Assembly (NCBI RefSeq): GCF_030272615.1 | Contig: NC_081406.1 | Span: forward strand, 211,394,997 to 211,458,996 | Origin: Cryptomeria japonica | Taxonomy: Eukaryota; Streptophyta; Pinopsida; Cupressales; Cupressaceae | DNA length: 64,000 bases | Reading direction: 5' to 3' | In this document: positions 50,901 to 62,742 of the stretch, in pieces | Numbering within the stretch: the first letter of the stretch is position 1 | Layout: every line of letters starts with the position of its first letter | Notes under the pieces: generated by a model | The model's input: the letters and a program-made list of their open reading frames with translations, nothing else | Databases searched by the model: none | Told to the model about the DNA's origin: nothing | Translations under genes and position numbers: made by a program

Positions 50901-52026
50901 TAAAGATATGGTTTGCAAGTTACATAAGGCACTGTATGGATTGAAGCAGGCACCGAGAGCATGGTTTGAAAGATTGCATGCACACTTGATCAAGATAGGT
51001 TTCCAGCGTACCAGTGAGGACAATAACATATATCTAAAGACTGATGGAGATAAAGTATTGATAGCTAAAGTATTTGTGGATGACATAATTTTTGGTGGTG
51101 ATGATGATTTATGTATGGCTTTTGTTGAGGAGATGAAGAAAGAATTTGAAATGTCTCTTATTGGTGAAATTAAATTTTTCATTGGGTTGCAGGTCCAGCA
51201 ATTGGATGGTGGAATATTTATCTGTCAAAGTAAGTATGTTAAAGAGGTGTTGAAAACGTTTGGCATGGAGGATTGTAAACCGGTTGGTACTCCGATGGTG
51301 ACAGGCTGCAAGTTGTCTAAACAAGATGATTCATCATCTGTTGATGAGAAAGAATACAAGTCTATCATTTGTAAGTTGCATTATGTTGTTCATAGCAGGC
51401 CTGATATTGCACTTGTTGTTGGATTGGTTGCTAGATTTAAAAAGGATCCCAAGGAGACTCACTTGGTAGTGGTGAAAAGGATTTTTTGGTACCTGAAAGG
51501 CACAATATATTATGGTTTATGGTATCCTTATAAAGGTGCTTTCTCTTTGAATGTGTTTACTCATGCAAATTGGGCAGGCAATGTTGATGACTGGAAAAAC
51601 ACTACCAATGGAGCTTTTCTTCTTGGAGGCTGATTGGTTGCTTGGACAAGTAAGAAGCAAACTTGTGTTTCTCAGTCAACAACAGAGGCAGATTATGTTG
51701 CAACATCAATGAATTGCACACAGGAAATCTAGATGAGACATGTGCTTGAAGGATTCAAATTTGATATGTCTAAATCAGTAACTATTTACTGTGACAACAC
51801 TAGTGCAATTAATATTTCAAAAAACCCTGTGTTAAATGCAAGAACAAATCATATAGAATTGAAATATCATTTTCTAAGGGAGAGAGTACAGGAAAAACAA
51901 GTCGGAACGGAGTACGTGACAAGAAAAGAGCAACTAGCAGACATTTTCATTAAACCATTACCAAAGACAACCTTTGAATACCTTAGAGGTAAATTAGGGG
52001 TCAGACCCCTACACAAGAAAAACTAG
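47903..52026 (+). pseudogene. Copia gag-pol polyprotein, nearly full length but inactivated
   Basis: About 1375 codons in one order. Gag: NYRIWSDWMKIYIKGMGSQY, then zinc knuckle CFSCSKIGHIAANF with the last Cys changed to Phe (near 48718). Protease: WIIDSGCSHHMTGD (48957 onward). Gag-pre-integrase: HKRFCHV...CKDCQMGKM. Integrase: the first catalytic Asp is Tyr (HTYLCGP, near 49528), the second is kept (SDRGGEF), and the Glu of AERxNR is Lys (AKRMNR, near 49826). Reverse transcriptase: KARLICKGYSQEEGEDYGET and FVDD (51073-51084). RNase H: STTEADY and CDNTSAINISKNPV. In-frame stops fall at about 48341, 49334, 49811, 50581, 51631 and 51730, with a frameshift near 50240. The long open stretches between stops suggest moderate age. 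Confidence 0.92.
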
Positions 52027-52183
52027 GATGCAGGAGATGCATCAATCCAATGGGCTTAATGAATATTTCTCGCTATGGATTGATGCGATGCAGGCTACTC
52101 GCAGGGGGAACAACTTAGACAAGATTTACAGAGTTGTTGAAGACATAAGCAACATATTTGACAACCGGTGTTGCACATGCACC

Positions 52184-52397
52184 TTTGGCATTGCTGTCAA
52201 AGGGGGAGAAGAAAAATGATCAAACATGGGAGAAGATGTGTAACAGAAAGAGGGAGAAGGAATGAAGATAAAGTGTAACTGGCCGATGAGGTGCAACAGA
52301 GAAGAGAAGAGTTGCAGAGAAGGTCTAGAACAATGCAGACTAGTATGAGTTAAGTATGTTGATGTTTAGTGTTTCCATCAATGCTAAAGGGGGATAA
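52184..52397 (+). promoter_or_regulatory. Two polypurine tracts before the 3' LTR
   Basis: TTTGGCATTGCTGTCAAAGG continues to GGGAG (52184-52208), and CCATCAATGCTAAAGGGGGA with TAAT (52375-52397) abuts the LTR. Same wording and spacing style as in the pol-less elements. Confidence 0.75.
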
Positions 52398-53937
52398 TTT
52401 TGACATGTTTGGCATAACTGATGCATATAAAGAATGATGACTGAATCGGTAAAAGACTATTTGTGATGACATTATGATGAAGAGATTGAGATTGCATGAT
52501 TGATGACTTTGATCAGTTATTTGTGTTGTCCTTGATGACAACTAATGTTTATTCATGACTACTAATGTTTACTTATGTTGTATTTTTTCATCTAAGTCTT
52601 TTTGGTCTATCAGAGAGAGATTACTAGTAAAGAATCAAGAAACTAGGAATTAGGACCTTAATCGATAAAGGAGGAAATATTTTGATTGTATCTAGCGATT
52701 GGTGATTATTGAGGCTTTGCGGTTCAGAATGTGAGTTTTTATCATTGTAACATGTATCTGACAAGAACCGCATCATGTTGTGACAACCGAAAGTTATGTT
52801 TATAATTTATGTTGAGTTTTTGCTAGGGTTTAAGAAGGGTTTAAGGACCGGTAAATAATTCTCTTAACCGGTAATGATTTTTGGTTTGGCGATGATCTAC
52901 ATCAAGTTCACATGTTGGTGATGATGTGGCACAACCCACATGAAGTGTTTGAATTATGTTTTCGCATGATCAAGATGGAATTTATTGGGAACGTGCAAAG
53001 TGCTTAGCGAAATGTGCTAAGGGTTTGACTTTGTATCAGATCGAGTTGTTGTTATGAGTTATGATCACTCAATAGTTGATATTGATTTGTAATTGATTGT
53101 AATGATCCATGTGATGACTTGTAATGAGTTGTAAAGATGTGATGATCTATGTTGTAAGTCTTAGGGTTTTGTAACTGACTAAGTTATAAAGGTTATTTAG
53201 GTCGGTATAGTTGATGTTTGTTGTGTTGGTGATTTTGAGAAGCATGTGAAGTTGAACCAAGGTGTGAGAAGATCTGCTAGAGTGTTGCAAACTTAGAGCA
53301 TAATTGGATCTGATCAAGCAAGCAATTGAGTGCTATACACAGATCATTCACTATTGTTCCCTAACAGTTACAACAAACAAAATCCCCTAACCATGTAGGT
53401 CCTAACAGGCCTTACATTGTAAATCCCCTAATAAGGTGACTCAACATCTGAGTTCTAAATCTTCTTGCTCGGTTGATCCTAATAGGTCAAAGCTCCTAAC
53501 AGGGTTGAGGTAAATCCCTTAACCAGGTGACTCCTAACATGATCTTCTCCTAACAGGGCATCTTTGTAAGCTACTAACCGAGCTAGGCTCCTAACCGGGC
53601 GCATTCCAAAAGAGTGCAAAATTCTTGTGGGTACCAATTCCCACCATAGTTTTTACCTATTTGGTTTTCCATGTGAAAATCATGGTGTTCATATGGTGAA
53701 TGTTTTGATGTGATGTTATGATTTACTTTCAATTTATGCATGGTTAATAAACACTTAGTGAGCAACATTGATATATCAATTTAACAAATGATTATCAACA
53801 GATACCGGTACTGGTAAATGGATTTTTTATTGGTTTATATTTGATTTGGTGAATATTTGATAAGTTTAAGTCTTAGTTTTTCAAGTGTTGTTAATACTGA
53901 TTCACCCCCCTCTCAGTCTTAACTGGATCCTCGAATA
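52398..53937 (+). mobile_element. 3' LTR of the Sirevirus-like copia
   Basis: Starts TTTTGACATGTTTGGCATAA (first bases mutated from TGTTGGAATG) and ends GGATCCTCGAATA, running directly into a second, partial LTR. Confidence 0.88.
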
Positions 53938-54827
53938 ATGTGCTAAGGGTTTGACTTTGTATCGGATTGAGTTTTTGTGATGAGTTACAATCACTCAATG
54001 GTTGATATTGATTTGTAATTCATTGTAATGATCCATATGACGATCTGTAATGAGTTGTGAAGATTTGTGATGATCAATGTTGTAAGTCTTAGGGTTTTTT
54101 AATCGACTAAGTTATAAAGGTTATTTAGGTCGGTACAGTTGATGTTTGTTGTGTCAGTGATTTTGAGAAGTGTTTGATGCCGAACCAGGGTGTGAGAAGA
54201 TCTACCAGAGTGTTGTAGACTTCAAGCATAATTGGATCCGATCAAGCAAGCAGTTGAGTGCTATACACAGATCATTCACTGTTGTTCCCTAATAGTTGCA
54301 GCAGACAAAATCCCTTAACTGGGTAGGTCCTAACATGCCTTACATTGTAAATCCCCTAGTAGAGTGACTCAACATCTAAGTTCTAAATCCTCTTGCAAGG
54401 TTGATCTTAACAGGGCTGAGGTAAATCCTGGGTGACTCCTAATAGGGTTTTCTCCTAATCGGGCTAGGCTCCTAATAGGGCGCATTTCGAAAGAGTGCAA
54501 AATTCTTGTGGGTACCAATTCCCACCGTGGTTTTTCCTTATTTGGGTTTCCACGTGAAAATCATGGTGTTCATATGGTGAATGTTTTGATGTGATGTTAT
54601 GATTTACTTTCAGTTTATGCATGGTTAATGAGCACTTAGTGAGCAACATTGATATATCAGTTTAACCGATGATTATCAGCAGATACCAGTACTGGTAAAT
54701 GGATTTGTTATTGGTTTATGTTTGATTTGGTGAATATTTGATAAGCTTAAGTTTCATTTTTTCAAGTGTTGTTTATACTGATTCACCCCCGCCCTCTCAA
54801 TCTTAACCAGATTTTCTAATATTAAAA
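53938..54827 (+). mobile_element. Partial extra LTR copy in tandem
   Basis: ATGTGCTAAGGGTTTGACTT at 53938 matches an internal LTR position (46896 in the 5' LTR, 53013 in the 3' LTR). The match continues to the LTR end at TTTTCTAATATTAAAA. The 5' 610 bp or so of the LTR is absent. The element therefore ends LTR-partial LTR. Confidence 0.88.
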
Positions 54828-54833
54828 TTGAAG

Positions 54834-56263
54834 ACCTTGTATGAGGAAGACCCTGATTTTGCTGAACCTTGGAAAGCTTGTAAAGAACCTGATGTGATGG
54901 ATTAGAGAGAATGGTTAAATTATTGAATTCAAGATGGGATGTTGTTCAAATGAAATCAGTTTTGTGTACCCCTGAGTTCCATGAGAGATAATTTGATAAA
55001 GGAGAAGCATAGTGGAGGACTAGTAGGACATTTTGGCATTGACAAGACAGTGGCTTTGGTAAGTGAGAATTAATTTTGGCCTTAGATTCATAAGGATGTA
55101 AGGAAGTTCATTTAGAGTTGCAGAATTTGTCAAGTTGTGAAAGATGGAAGTCACAACGTAGGATTGTATAAACCTTTGACAGTATTGGAGAGACCTTGGG
55201 AAGACATAAGCATGGATTTTATACTCGGACTACCTAAGACTCTGAGAGGGAATGATTCTATATTTGTGGTGGTAGATAGATTCTCAAAGATGGCACATTT
55301 CATACCCTGTAAGAAGACAATAGATGCAGTGCATGTAGCAGACCTATTTTTCAAGGAAGTTGTGAGATTGCATGGATTACCTAGAAGTATTGTTTCAGAC
55401 TAGGATTCTATGTTTGTTGGTTACTTTTGGAAGACACTTTGGATGAAGATGAAGACCGAATTGAAGTTCAACTCTACATTTCACCCACAAACAGATAGAG
55501 AGTCAAATGTAGTGAACATATGTTTAGGAAATTTGTTGATATGTTTGGCTGGAGATAAACCCAGAGGTTGGGATCTGATTCTTGCACAAGCAGAATTTGC
55601 ATACAACAATTCAATAAACTGGACTACTGGAAAGACACCATTTGAGATTGTTACCAGGATGAATCCTAAAGGTATATTAGAGTTGAGAGACATTAATCAT
55701 GAGGATAAAAGAAGTGTTGAAGCCGAGATGTTTGCAGATCACATGAAATCATTACATAATCGGGTGAAACAACATTTGGAAGATATGAATCGGAAGTATA
55801 AAGAGAAGGTAGATGAGAAAAGGAGAGATAATGAATTTGAAGTTGGGGATGAGGTAATGGTGTATCTGAGAAAGGGAGGATTTATATTTGGAACATACAA
55901 CAAGTTGAAGTTGAGAATATTTAGACCTTGTAATCTCTTGAAGAAGTTTGATTGAGGTAGTTCATATGAAGTTAAGTTACCAGATACCTTAGGTATATCA
56001 CCTATATTCAACATTGCAGATCTCTATCAGTATCATGAGGCAAAATTCAGTGATGACAGTGGACTTTATTTAGAAAGGTAGTTTCTTGAGAAGCAACAAG
56101 ATGAAATTGAGGATATTTTGGATAGCAGAGTTGGTAAGAGCATGCAAAGAAGATAGTATAGAGAACATCTTGTGAAGTGGAAAAACAAACCAATGGAAGA
56201 TTCTTCTTGGATATCTTAGGCTGAGGTAGACCATATTGGTTTTCCTCTAGCCCCATCAAAGTG
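54834..56263 (+). pseudogene. Chromovirus integrase and chromodomain pseudogene
   Basis: Continues the chromovirus pol after the nested copia. The HHCC zinc region appears as KHSGGLVGHFGIDKT and CRICQVVK. The catalytic core starts [13 protein letters not shown] and [15 protein letters not shown] (55137-55403). After a stop comes FNSTFHPQTDRESNVVN, where the usual GQTE is RESN, so the catalytic Glu is lost. Then FAYNNSINWTTGKTPFEIV and the basic/GPY-like region VGDEVMVYLRKGG (to 55955). The last part reads IEDILDSRV and HLVKWKNKPMEDSSWIS (about 56110-56220), a chromodomain that targets integration to chromatin marks. Stops at about 55402, 55953, 56082 and 56217. Confidence 0.88.
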
Positions 56264-56297
56264 AGGGATTCAATTTTCAAACAACCCCGGACTTCTT

Positions 56298-57086
56298 TGA
56301 TGCGGGAGCATCCTTGGTTAATTGACAATCTTGCATCAACCAAAAAATATTTGCTTTCTATTTTGTTTCTTGTTCAATTCAGTTTCTATGTTTCACTCTA
56401 GACCTCTCTGAGTTGCTCATTTTCAATGTGGAGTTGGATTTAGCATGTAGACATGTTCTTGTACCTTGATTCTAGATCTTAGCTCATTTGGATCTTTTTC
56501 CATCAGGATTTCACTTTTAGAATGTCTGGCAGTTCTAAGTTTCCAAACCAATTTGAACCTTAATGGCTAGATGGTGTTTTTGTATCTTGTGGAGAATTTC
56601 CTTGACTTGCAGAGCCAATTGGCACTTTAGACAATGTTCCCATATGCTTGGCCAACCTTCCTTTTGGTCCGTATTTCATTTTAGTTCTTTTTCAAAGGAT
56701 TTTCTTCATGCTTGGGGCCGACCTATTTGCACGTTACACTTTCCCACCTTGGGGCTTGTAATCTTTCTTTGGTCAACCCTGATGTATTTCAGATGCTATA
56801 TATTGATGTATTAGATCCTAGATGAGTAGTTAGAGTTAGTAGATGATGATCAGATAGATATAGATCAAATTTTGAATATCTCTTGGGTTCTAGATTGTAT
56901 GTTCTATAATCAAGCCTGTTAGCTTGTTTGTAGCCCGGATGTTGGCAACTAGTTGTACTTGAATTCATAATATAATTAAGGACCGATCTAGAATTCTCTC
57001 AATTCCGTGTTTTTGTTTCTGTTGTATTGATCTTGTTGTACGGTCAGACAGTTCTCTTTGAGGATCCTCCTGTCATGGCTGCGTCA
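56298..57086 (+). mobile_element. 3' LTR of the chromovirus
   Basis: Starts TGATGCGGGAGCATCC and ends ATGGCTGCGTCA, followed by ATATG. Contains short insertions relative to the 5' LTR (for example near 56355 and 56590). Confidence 0.92.
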
Positions 57087-57091
57087 ATATG

Positions 57092-57350
57092 ATCTTTTAA
57101 TTGTATAAGTTTTGAGTTTTCCAATCTTCATCAAATCATATTTTCATCACTAATAATTCATAAAAACCCATCTCTCATGAAATCAAATGGTCTACTTAAC
57201 ACTCATTGCATCTAGGTAATTCTTGTAGGGGTGAAGGACCATGACTTCTTGAAAGCTTATCCATCCTAATACTAGTATGACTCAAATACATTTTACTATG
57301 GAGTTTGCCCCAAGATCAAGTCCACATAACTTGCTATGCCATTTGCAAAA
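57092..57350 (-). mobile_element. SINE-like element with a 5S rRNA-derived head, copy 2
   Basis: Shares the tail of copy 1 (CATCTCTCATGA, AATGG, TACTTA, ACACTCAT, ATCTA on the plus strand). Its minus strand carries a longer 5S-like head. On the plus strand GACTTCTT, TTATCCATCCTAATACTAGT, CTCAAATACATTTTAC, GGAGTTTG and TTGCTATGCC align in order with the complement of 5S rRNA (GACTTCCC, TCACCCATCCTAGTACTACT, and so on). It is more diverged than copy 1 but lacks the central deletion. It begins right after the chromovirus target duplication, so the chromovirus landed at the end of this element. Confidence 0.6.
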
Positions 57351-57501
57351 GCTTCATCAAGTCTTCTACCTTAAAATTATATATTCGTTATATTTGACTA
57401 ATTTTGGTATCTTTGTATTACTACTTATCATATTATTCACTATGCAAACCTATATATAATGATTTGTCTCCAACAATCTTATAATGGGTACTTGAATATC
57501 C

Positions 57502-58794
57502 TGTTAGCAACAATAAAGAAGGAAAACTGAGAGGGGGCAGGGTGAATCAGTTTTCACTAGATCAACCAAAATAAGAACAATCTCATATCTAAACAACTAC
57601 ACCAACACAATAGCACCAACACACATAACACCAAAATTTTGACATGGAAAACCCGGTTAAGGGGAAAACCACAGTGGGAACCTACCCACAATAAGATAAT
57701 ACTCTACAGTAGTATGTGTAAATATTACAATGGGGAATGCACATGCATTCAGGCACACTACTCAAAATAAGATGACCTAGAAGGCTCCAACCCTCATTAA
57801 AGGTTCACTACCTTGCAATAATGATCAGACTACAATCCAGATTACATGAACTGCAAATATAGCATCTCCTTATGCCTGATGATGGTTCTGGTTAAGCACA
57901 TTTGTCTTCCCTACAACAATATCTACTCTATACTCCACATTGAAAGATTAATTCTCTTATGCACACATACACCACTCTCTAATAAATCAGACACCACATC
58001 GATACCAAAATTATATGACTATAACATCTATTTATACAATTCATCAACCTTGACTACAAGGTCGACCAAACCCTCAAACCTCAATTACAAAATTACATCA
58101 CACGATACATATAAGAACCACCAGAATAGTACAATGATATACATGATATAGCATGGACCTAAATTAAATCTCCAAACACGTACCACCACCAAAAATATCA
58201 CCAAGGTCAACCGCAACATGCTACACCACCAAGAATACTGCATAACACAAATAATATCACCGGATCAACAAAATCACCAAGAACACACACAAGGATCTAT
58301 GTGGACCATCGAAAAAAATAGGACACGATCGGGAAACACCAACAAGCACATTAGAACCATCCGCAATAGCTGCACCACGCCACTTATTCAAATCTTCATC
58401 GATCAACACGCCGACTCACAGGAACACTAATCAACAACAATCCAGACTAGAAAGATAACTTGCGGAGCACCAAATCACAAACCATTTTAAATGAAGATAC
58501 ACATGAACATCCAAAACATTATCCCAAATCCGCAACGAAAGATATTATCATACCGAAGCTCACCGAATCAAATACCACACACTGCCAACTATTGAATAGA
58601 AAGACTAAACTCCAAACCAGATCAAATAATATGATCAAGTAAACTTTTGAATCATTGAAACCAATAAGGAATGAAGTATTCTAGAATCCACAATAGATAA
58701 ACTAGCCATATCAACTCAATGCAATCACCAAAACACCAAAAAGCTCTCTGCGACACCAGAATATAGGAGTATGTTGACATCAATGACAACAACA
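57502..58794 (-). mobile_element. Solo LTR, Sirevirus-like, with TATCC target duplication
   Basis: On the plus strand TGTTAGCAACAATAAAG begins it at 57502 and GACATCAATGACAACAACA ends it at 58794. TATCC flanks both ends (57497-57501 and 58795-58799). On the minus strand it starts TGTTGTTGTCATTGATG and ends with a CCCTCTCAG box, like the other LTRs of this group. It has no interior. The T/N/H-rich ORFs inside (57846-58642) are not genes. Confidence 0.85.
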
Positions 58795-58799
58795 TATCC

Positions 58800-59559
58800 T
58801 AGCAGCAACAATATCCAACATATCCATGAGGAGTTGGTAGATATTATTATTTGTTTAAAACCATGGAATATTGTTGTTATGACATTGAATAAGTAGGTTA
58901 TGGGCACGTTATGGGAAAAAGTCAATAATGAGAGTGGAGCTCTTGTCACAAATGTTGAGGATCTCAAGTATTATTTGTCTCATCAAAGTGCACTCAATGT
59001 GGGTAGTGGTACCTACCAATAGTTACAAATCAGAGATGTTGTCTATTCATCATGTACATCATAGGTGCCATATATTGTACATAATGGAGTATATACTAGT
59101 GAGCCTTGTTTAGTGGCAACTAGTTTCATGAACCACTTGGTGGTTTTCTATTTTCTTTGATTTATATATTAAAGGCATTAGATAGATATTTCATAGTATT
59201 ATGCAAGTGAAGCAATATTATGCTACAATGCTTTCTATTAGGCTAAAGATTTATAGTGGATTGTATTGATGTACTTATTTTGAGATTATTTTTATTTATT
59301 GCTTTATTTCTTTGGAAAAACTATATTTTAGATTTGATATTTAATTATATATTAATATAATCAATTAACTAGATTTTCTTACTTTATCTTCATTTTGTCA
59401 TTGTATCTTTACCATGTTCTTAACATTTGGTATTAAAGTTATAAATTGATTAAAGAGAAAACACCTTTCTTGAAGTGTTATGGATTTTTTATGGTTGTAG
59501 TGGGAGCAAATGATTTAATTATTTTATAGATAATATCTAATTGAAGCCATGACTAGCAC
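58800..59559. other. Intergenic spacer
   Basis: AT-rich, with no gene or repeat recognised. One phrase on the plus strand (SEMLSIHHVHHRCHILY) resembles nothing I can name. Confidence 0.35.
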
Positions 59560-61597
59560 ACCTCATTTGAAGATCAAAAAATTTAGTGACTTGGTACATG
59601 TATACTTCTCTATTGTAGTCGGTTCTCTGACTTTAAATTTGAAGATGGTAGCATCATTCTGACATCGGCCGCAATGCACGGTGGGCCCCGTTTCCATGAG
59701 ATGAGTAGTTGTTTTCCCTTTAGACTCTAGGTTCACCTCCCCGGAAGTCTCGCTCGCTTTCCACCATAAAGAATAGAAGTCATGTTGTGGAGTTCCTTCA
59801 AAGAAACTCCACTCGCTTTCCATGTGTCGCACTTGTGGGAAGTCTCACCAAAAGGCCCAAAAAATCTCATTAGGGGCCCCGCGAACTCTCCATGTATACT
59901 GATGATTTCCATGCCAGAAATCAAGGGAGAATCCAGAGTTCAAAGCTTTCCAACACAGACACAACCAGTAGCGCTATTTTTCCCTCACCTTTGCAAGGTC
60001 TTTGATCATCGAGCAATGATATCTTTTTGAAAAATGGTTATAAAAGGGGAAGAATGTTATTGAATAGGGATCCTGTTTTTTTGTTTGGTCTCATGGCTTT
60101 GGTCTATTATTAGATTCGATCTTTTAAGAGTTCAAGCTTCCAAGAATTTAGAGTCTTAAGAATCTTCAAGTTGTATTTGAAATGGTTGTTCATTTCTAGT
60201 TATCTAAATACATTGTGATCCACATTTGGAGCCTTTGTGCTATTTAATGAATGAGAAATTATGCTCTTGTTTCTTTTATATTATCATAGATAGTGCAATG
60301 TGCCTATGGTAAATGTATGGTTTCTATCTTGTCCGTGTTCCTCTAGTTTCCCTTCATGAAATTTGAATCATGTTAAGTATCTATTCCTTCATTTTTCATA
60401 AAGAAATGATCTAGATTATATCATATTCATAATAAAGCTAACCGGGTTAATTCTTTAACTTGGCCTTTACACAACTCTCATAAATAGGATCCAATATGGT
60501 ACCTTATTCCTTTGTCACTTTGTGTGCCTTGATCTCTTTCTAAGATGATGGATAAATAGAATACCATGCCTATCTATGTGAAATAAGTAGACTCTCTAAT
60601 GCCATTTCATGAGATGTTTGAAGTGTTTTAAGAGCTCTATATTCATCGAAGCTTCCTTTTTTAAAATCTTTGGATTTGGGTTTGATTTCTTCCTTCCCAT
60701 TTCTCCCCTACAAGACAAAGAGATAACTTCTAAAATCTTAGAGGTCATTTCACAGGTCACAGCCTATCCCAAACCCATGAAACTTCCTAACTACCCTAGT
60801 CATAAGGTGAAAACCTTAGTGGGTATAAACAATTTTTTTAGGCATGCTCAGTGGGACCCCGAAAGTTCCTTTTCGGTTGAGAATCTTATTCGCTAGATGA
60901 CATGATGGATGAATAATTCAATGCATACTGGAAAATGACCTCAGAGGATACATTTTTGGTGCTATATCCCAATGACTCTATTTGTTCGACAACTAGGGAA
61001 ATGTTGTATGAATTTCAACAGTAGTTGGAAGCCATTGAGATAGAGAAGAAGCAATGCCAGAGCATGCATTTATATTACACCCAGGTGTAACAACAATATC
61101 ATGAAGAAGAAAAGAAGCGAGAATTTCCAACCTTAGACTCCTGGTTCATGAGCGTAAAATATTTTGATGATAAAGAAGGTTCCCCAGAAAGGATGAACCT
61201 TGACCAATATTAGAATTTCCCTCTTCCTTTCTTAGAAAGATTTTTTCCAACTAATATCCTGCACCCTGAAACCATCTCACTCTACAAAGGTAGACCGTTA
61301 ATTTAGAGTTTGAACCATTCTCATGGACAACAAGAAGAGACTCCATAACCCAATGACATATCAGAGCCCCCTGATCAAGACATGACACAAAATGAATCCG
61401 CATGTGCAAACATGTAGAGAGTTTTTTCTTAGGAAAACTCAACAATGTCAAACTATAATAACTTGCAATCTCTCAAGGTAGAAGTAGAGCCATAGAGTCA
61501 TCAAGTCGATGAAGAAAATGATGATAGTTTCTAGGATGAATCAAAACTTTTTTTCTCATTGATTTTAGCTAAGCATCAACCAGAGAAGATAAAGGGT
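59560..61597 (+). other. Possible LTR and leader-ORF fragment of a gypsy element, cut by the next insertion
   Basis: 59640-59990 is unusually GC-rich for this window and is followed by a TATA-like GTTATAAAAGGGG (60034-60046), as in an LTR promoter. At 60821-60860 GGGTATAAACA is followed by ATTTTTTTAGGCATGCTCAG and TGGGACCCC, which could be an LTR end and primer region. After it a broken, Gln/Glu-rich frame (for example TREMLYEFQQ, LEAIEIEKKQCQSMHLYYTQ) runs to 61597, where the next element is inserted. No partner LTR is seen, so the class is uncertain. Confidence 0.35.
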
Positions 61598-62742
61598 TGA
61601 TGGACTTGCAAAACACTGAGAGGGGGAGGGGGGGCGGGGGGGGTGAATCAGTGACACCAAAAATAAAACTACTTCAAACACTAACCGGTAGATGAACTTA
61701 ACCAAGATTTTAAACACAATGCATGCAATCCAAAATGATATAACAACATCCACAAAAAGTAAAGCATCCATCATAACACAAGTGTTTGTATGTGGAAAAC
61801 CCCAATAGGTAGAAACCATGGTGAGATGGAACTCACAAGTTAACTATCTACAGTAATAGATAACTGACCGGTTAAGGTCTACAAAGTGCTCTGCTAGGAG
61901 TGAATCTTGTTAGAGATCCCAAAGCCTGATTAGAAGCTTATACCTTGTTAAGAGTAGTACCCTATTAGGAGTAACCTCGCTGGAGGATTTCAGAATCCAA
62001 ACTAATGGATCACCCTGTTAGAGGATTTATACAATTAAGCTTGTTAGAGCTTACCTGGTTAAGGAATTTGATTCTGTTGTAGTGGTTATAAAACAACAAG
62101 AATGCTTCGATCTGTTGTGAGTAGCACAATACTTGATTAATTAGATCCTTCTAAGCATATTCAGAACTGCTATTCAACACACTCTTCATTTTAACACTTA
62201 TCACTCTTCAACAAAAAACTTTCGCTCTTCATGCATACCATCAGTTGTGAAAGATTTATTGAGATGTCGATATATAGGCATTTAGATTTCATGTCGGCCT
62301 AAGGAAATCATAGCACAATTTCCTAGGTGCAGTGTATCTGGACAAGTGACCATAACTCATCACAAAAATTATCGCCAAGTAGTTGGTGCTAGTAACTCAT
62401 CACAAAAAATACTGCCAAGTAGGCGGTGTTGGTAACTCATACAAAAATTAACAAATACCGGTTGGAACAATTAATACCGGTTTGAATAAAACATATGAAC
62501 CCATGTCCTCGAGTCTCCGCTTGATCTCTATCTTGATTTTGACTTAGTATAACTACAGGTTGTCTCTTATGCATATACTAGTTAACACAGAGTACGAGTT
62601 AGAGATTAACCACTAAGTATACTGATTGACAGTGTAAACAATTGAAGTCACACCGGTAGTCAATATAATCATATGTGTGTGTGAGAGTGTTTCATCAATG
62701 ACAACAAATGATGAATACATTACAATCATCATCAAGCCAACA
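61598..62742 (-). mobile_element. 3' LTR of the second pol-less element
   Basis: Plus-strand limits are TGATGGACTTGC and AAGCCAACA. It contains GTTAGAGATCCC/CCTGTTAGAGG-type phrases (61915-62060) like the CCTAACAGGG repeats of the Sirevirus-like LTR at 46287. The left end is inferred from TG...CA, since no target duplication can be checked. Confidence 0.7.

Larger units (their letters stand above)
46287..54827 (+). mobile_element. Sirevirus-like Ty1/copia element with a tandem partial third LTR
   Basis: Inserted between RNase H and integrase of the chromovirus. TTGAAG flanks it (46281-46286 and 54828-54833). The 5' LTR is 46287-47833, a full 3' LTR is 52398-53937 and a partial LTR copy follows directly (53938-54827). 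It has a perfect primer site (47836-47847), a near-complete gag-pol region (47903-52026), repeated polypurine tracts, and a poly-C box plus CTCTCARTCTTAACYRG near each LTR end. Together these fit the Sirevirus branch. Catalytic residues are lost, so this copy is dead, but it is the most complete pol in the window. Confidence 0.92.
42375..57086 (+). mobile_element. Ty3/gypsy chromovirus, split by a nested copia element
   Basis: LTRs at 42375-43101 and 56298-57086 start TGATGC and end GGCTGCGTYA. ATATG flanks the element exactly (42370-42374 and 57087-57091). The interior has gag, protease, reverse transcriptase and RNase H (to about 46286) and then integrase plus a chromodomain (from 54834), the gypsy order with the chromodomain that defines chromoviruses. 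The copia element at 46287-54827 separates the two halves. All coding parts contain stops. LTRs are perhaps 88% alike by eye, so this insertion is older than its nested guest. Confidence 0.93.

Noticed and set aside
57846-58642. Three consecutive ORFs rich in Thr, Asn and His
   Set aside because: They lie wholly inside the solo LTR defined by TATCC duplications and have no domain.
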